From: Oscillospiraceae bacterium
GTDB lineage: Bacteria; Bacillota_A; Clostridia; Oscillospirales; Oscillospiraceae
Length of the DNA stretch: 6,357 bases
Assembly: GCA_017936985.1 (NCBI GenBank)
Contig: JAGBEM010000278.1
Span: 1 to 6,357 of the forward strand
Direction of reading: 5' to 3'
A program made the position numbers and the translations under genes. The notes beneath the pieces are model-generated. The model saw nothing but the letters and a program-made list of their open reading frames with translations, searched no databases and was not told the origin of the DNA. Below are positions 5,464 to 6,357 of this stretch, in pieces; positions within the stretch are counted from its first letter, which is position 1; each line of letters opens with the position of its first letter.

Positions 5464-6357
5464 TTATCCTCCGAAGTACCCGACAGGGTGTACGGTGTGA
5501 TCGTCCTTTGGATTGATTGCACCTAAAAGCGGATCTGCCAGAGTCAGGGCACGTCGGACACTCATGTACCCATATCGCTCTCGCAGCTCATCAACTGCCG
5601 CGTCGATGCGCTCCCACTTGTCGCGCTTGATGGCATCGGCATAAAAGGACAGCTGTACGCCGGCGTCAGCTGTGACCAGTCCGGAGCCACGAACGCCAAT
5701 GCTTCGTACCGGCTTGTCCCAGTGATAGTTCTTTCGAAACAAATCAAAGGCGACATTGGCAATCTCTGAACTGGAGCAGGTGGGTGTCTGAAGCTTCCGT
5801 TGACGGCAGAAAGAGTTCAGCTCGGTGTCACGAATATAGACCTCCACCACGGTACAGCGGGAAACCAGATTCCTCATGCGTGAAGCTACACTTTCGGACA
5901 GGAGGAACAACATTAAATGAACATCGTCATCGCAGATCAAGTCCCGTGGCGTTGTGGCACTGTTTCCAACACTCTTGATGTTTGGCACATGGTCGGTTCG
6001 CTGAACAGGGGAGATGTCCCGGCCATTTGCAAACATGTGTAGGATTGCACCCATTTTGCCAAGCTTACGAGTAAGAATTTCTACAGGACACTCTGCCAGA
6101 TCACCAATTGTACTGATGCCGATTGAACGCAGTTTGCGACTGGTAGCCGAACCTACATACAGCAGATCCTCAACAGGCAGAGGATAAACGATATCCGTGT
6201 AGTTGTCTTTCTCGATGCGAGTAATTGCGTCCGACTTCTTATAATCGCTGCCCAGCTTGGCCGTAATCTTGTTGTCCGAAACACCAATGCTTACAGTAAT
6301 ACCCAATTCGAATTTAACTGCTTCGCTGATTTCCTCTGCAATCTTCATGGCAGAACC
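5464..6357 (-). CDS. Y-family DNA polymerase (UmuC/UvrX-like, Pol IV/V), 5' partial
   Basis: Translesion DNA polymerase running off the right edge: 297 residues are visible, and the frame stays open (GSA before Met) to base 6357. Full-length relatives have roughly 400-430 residues, so about 110-130 N-terminal residues, including the palm catalytic acids, lie outside the window. The methionine codon at 6346-6348 is internal. Numbering from it, LGITVSIGVSDNKITAKLGS (15-34) is the conserved end of the palm; 58-86 (LPVEDLLYVGSATSRKLRSI onward) is the thumb helix-hairpin-helix; SVGNSATTPRDL (126-137) opens the little-finger domain; and VQLSFY (231-236) is a typical beta-clamp-binding peptide. The C-terminus DDHTVHPVGYFGG resembles the UvrX/UmuC subfamily more than classical DinB. 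Its 3' end contains the ribosome site of the next gene. The operon promoter, and any LexA box, would lie beyond the window. Confidence 0.93.
   Translation of the reverse strand, partial: GSAMKIAEEISEAVKFELGITVSIGVSDNKITAKLGSDYKKSDAITRIEKDNYTDIVYPLPVEDLLYVGSATSRKLRSIGISTIGDLAECPVEILTRKLGKMGAILHMFANGRDISPVQRTDHVPNIKSVGNSATTPRDLICDDDVHLMLFLLSESVASRMRNLVSRCTVVEVYIRDTELNSFCRQRKLQTPTCSSSEIANVAFDLFRKNYHWDKPVRSIGVRGSGLVTADAGVQLSFYADAIKRDKWERIDAAVDELRERYGYMSVRRALTLADPLLGAINPKDDHTVHPVGYFGG

Noticed and set aside
5209..5526. 105-residue plus-strand open frame opposite the 84-residue gene
   Set aside because: It is a shadow of the coupled minus-strand gene, with no ribosome site and no recognisable motif.
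1..6357. CRISPR array, tRNA/rRNA gene, insertion-sequence ends or attachment sites
   Set aside because: No regularly spaced direct repeats, cloverleaf-like or rRNA-like stretches, transposase motifs or terminal inverted repeats were seen. Genes fill almost the entire window.

Overview
The window looks like a piece of a Clostridia-type Bacillota genome, probably a gut Oscillospiraceae/Lachnospiraceae relative. This is inferred from strong GGAGG ribosome sites, balanced base composition, tight operons, a BlaI/M56 regulatory pair, an IreB-family small protein and a UmuC-type polymerase. Species cannot be assigned from the sequence alone.

Layout. (1) 1-258, plus strand: the C-terminal end of a gene that starts outside the window, probably a DUF4179-like extracytoplasmic/anti-sigma-type protein, closed by a very strong hairpin terminator (284-326). 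(2) 343-4892, plus strand: a compact three-gene operon. Overlapping sigma-A-like promoters are covered by two matching 7-3-7 dyads (354-370 and 381-397) that look like operators for the first gene product. The genes are a BlaI/MecI-family repressor (410-769), a 1316-residue M56 (BlaR1/MecR1-type) membrane metalloprotease (774-4724), and a 51-codon small ORF with its own ribosome site (4737-4892). (3) 4913-4938: a hairpin between convergent units, best oriented for the minus-strand genes. (4) 4942-6357, minus strand: a Y-family (UmuC/UvrX-like) DNA polymerase cut by the right edge, a small 84-residue companion gene, and a 68-residue IreB/UPF0297-family protein. The last gene has its own extended -10 promoter.

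How the parts work together. In BlaI/BlaR1 systems the membrane receptor senses an extracellular signal, activates its zinc protease, and inactivation of the repressor frees the promoter. The protease motifs and membrane segments are present here. The classical penicillin-binding sensor domain is not evident: about 975 residues of several other modules follow the last membrane segment. The only other gene in the operon besides the pair is the 51-residue protein, so the obvious controlled output is the system itself plus this peptide. The minus-strand set looks like a translesion-synthesis cassette with an unusually placed, N-terminally short IreB paralogue.

The most notable items are the giant non-PBP receptor, the paired 3-base-spacer operators, the cotranscribed small ORF, and the IreB-like protein lacking the N-terminal region that carries the phosphorylated threonines in Enterococcus IreB.
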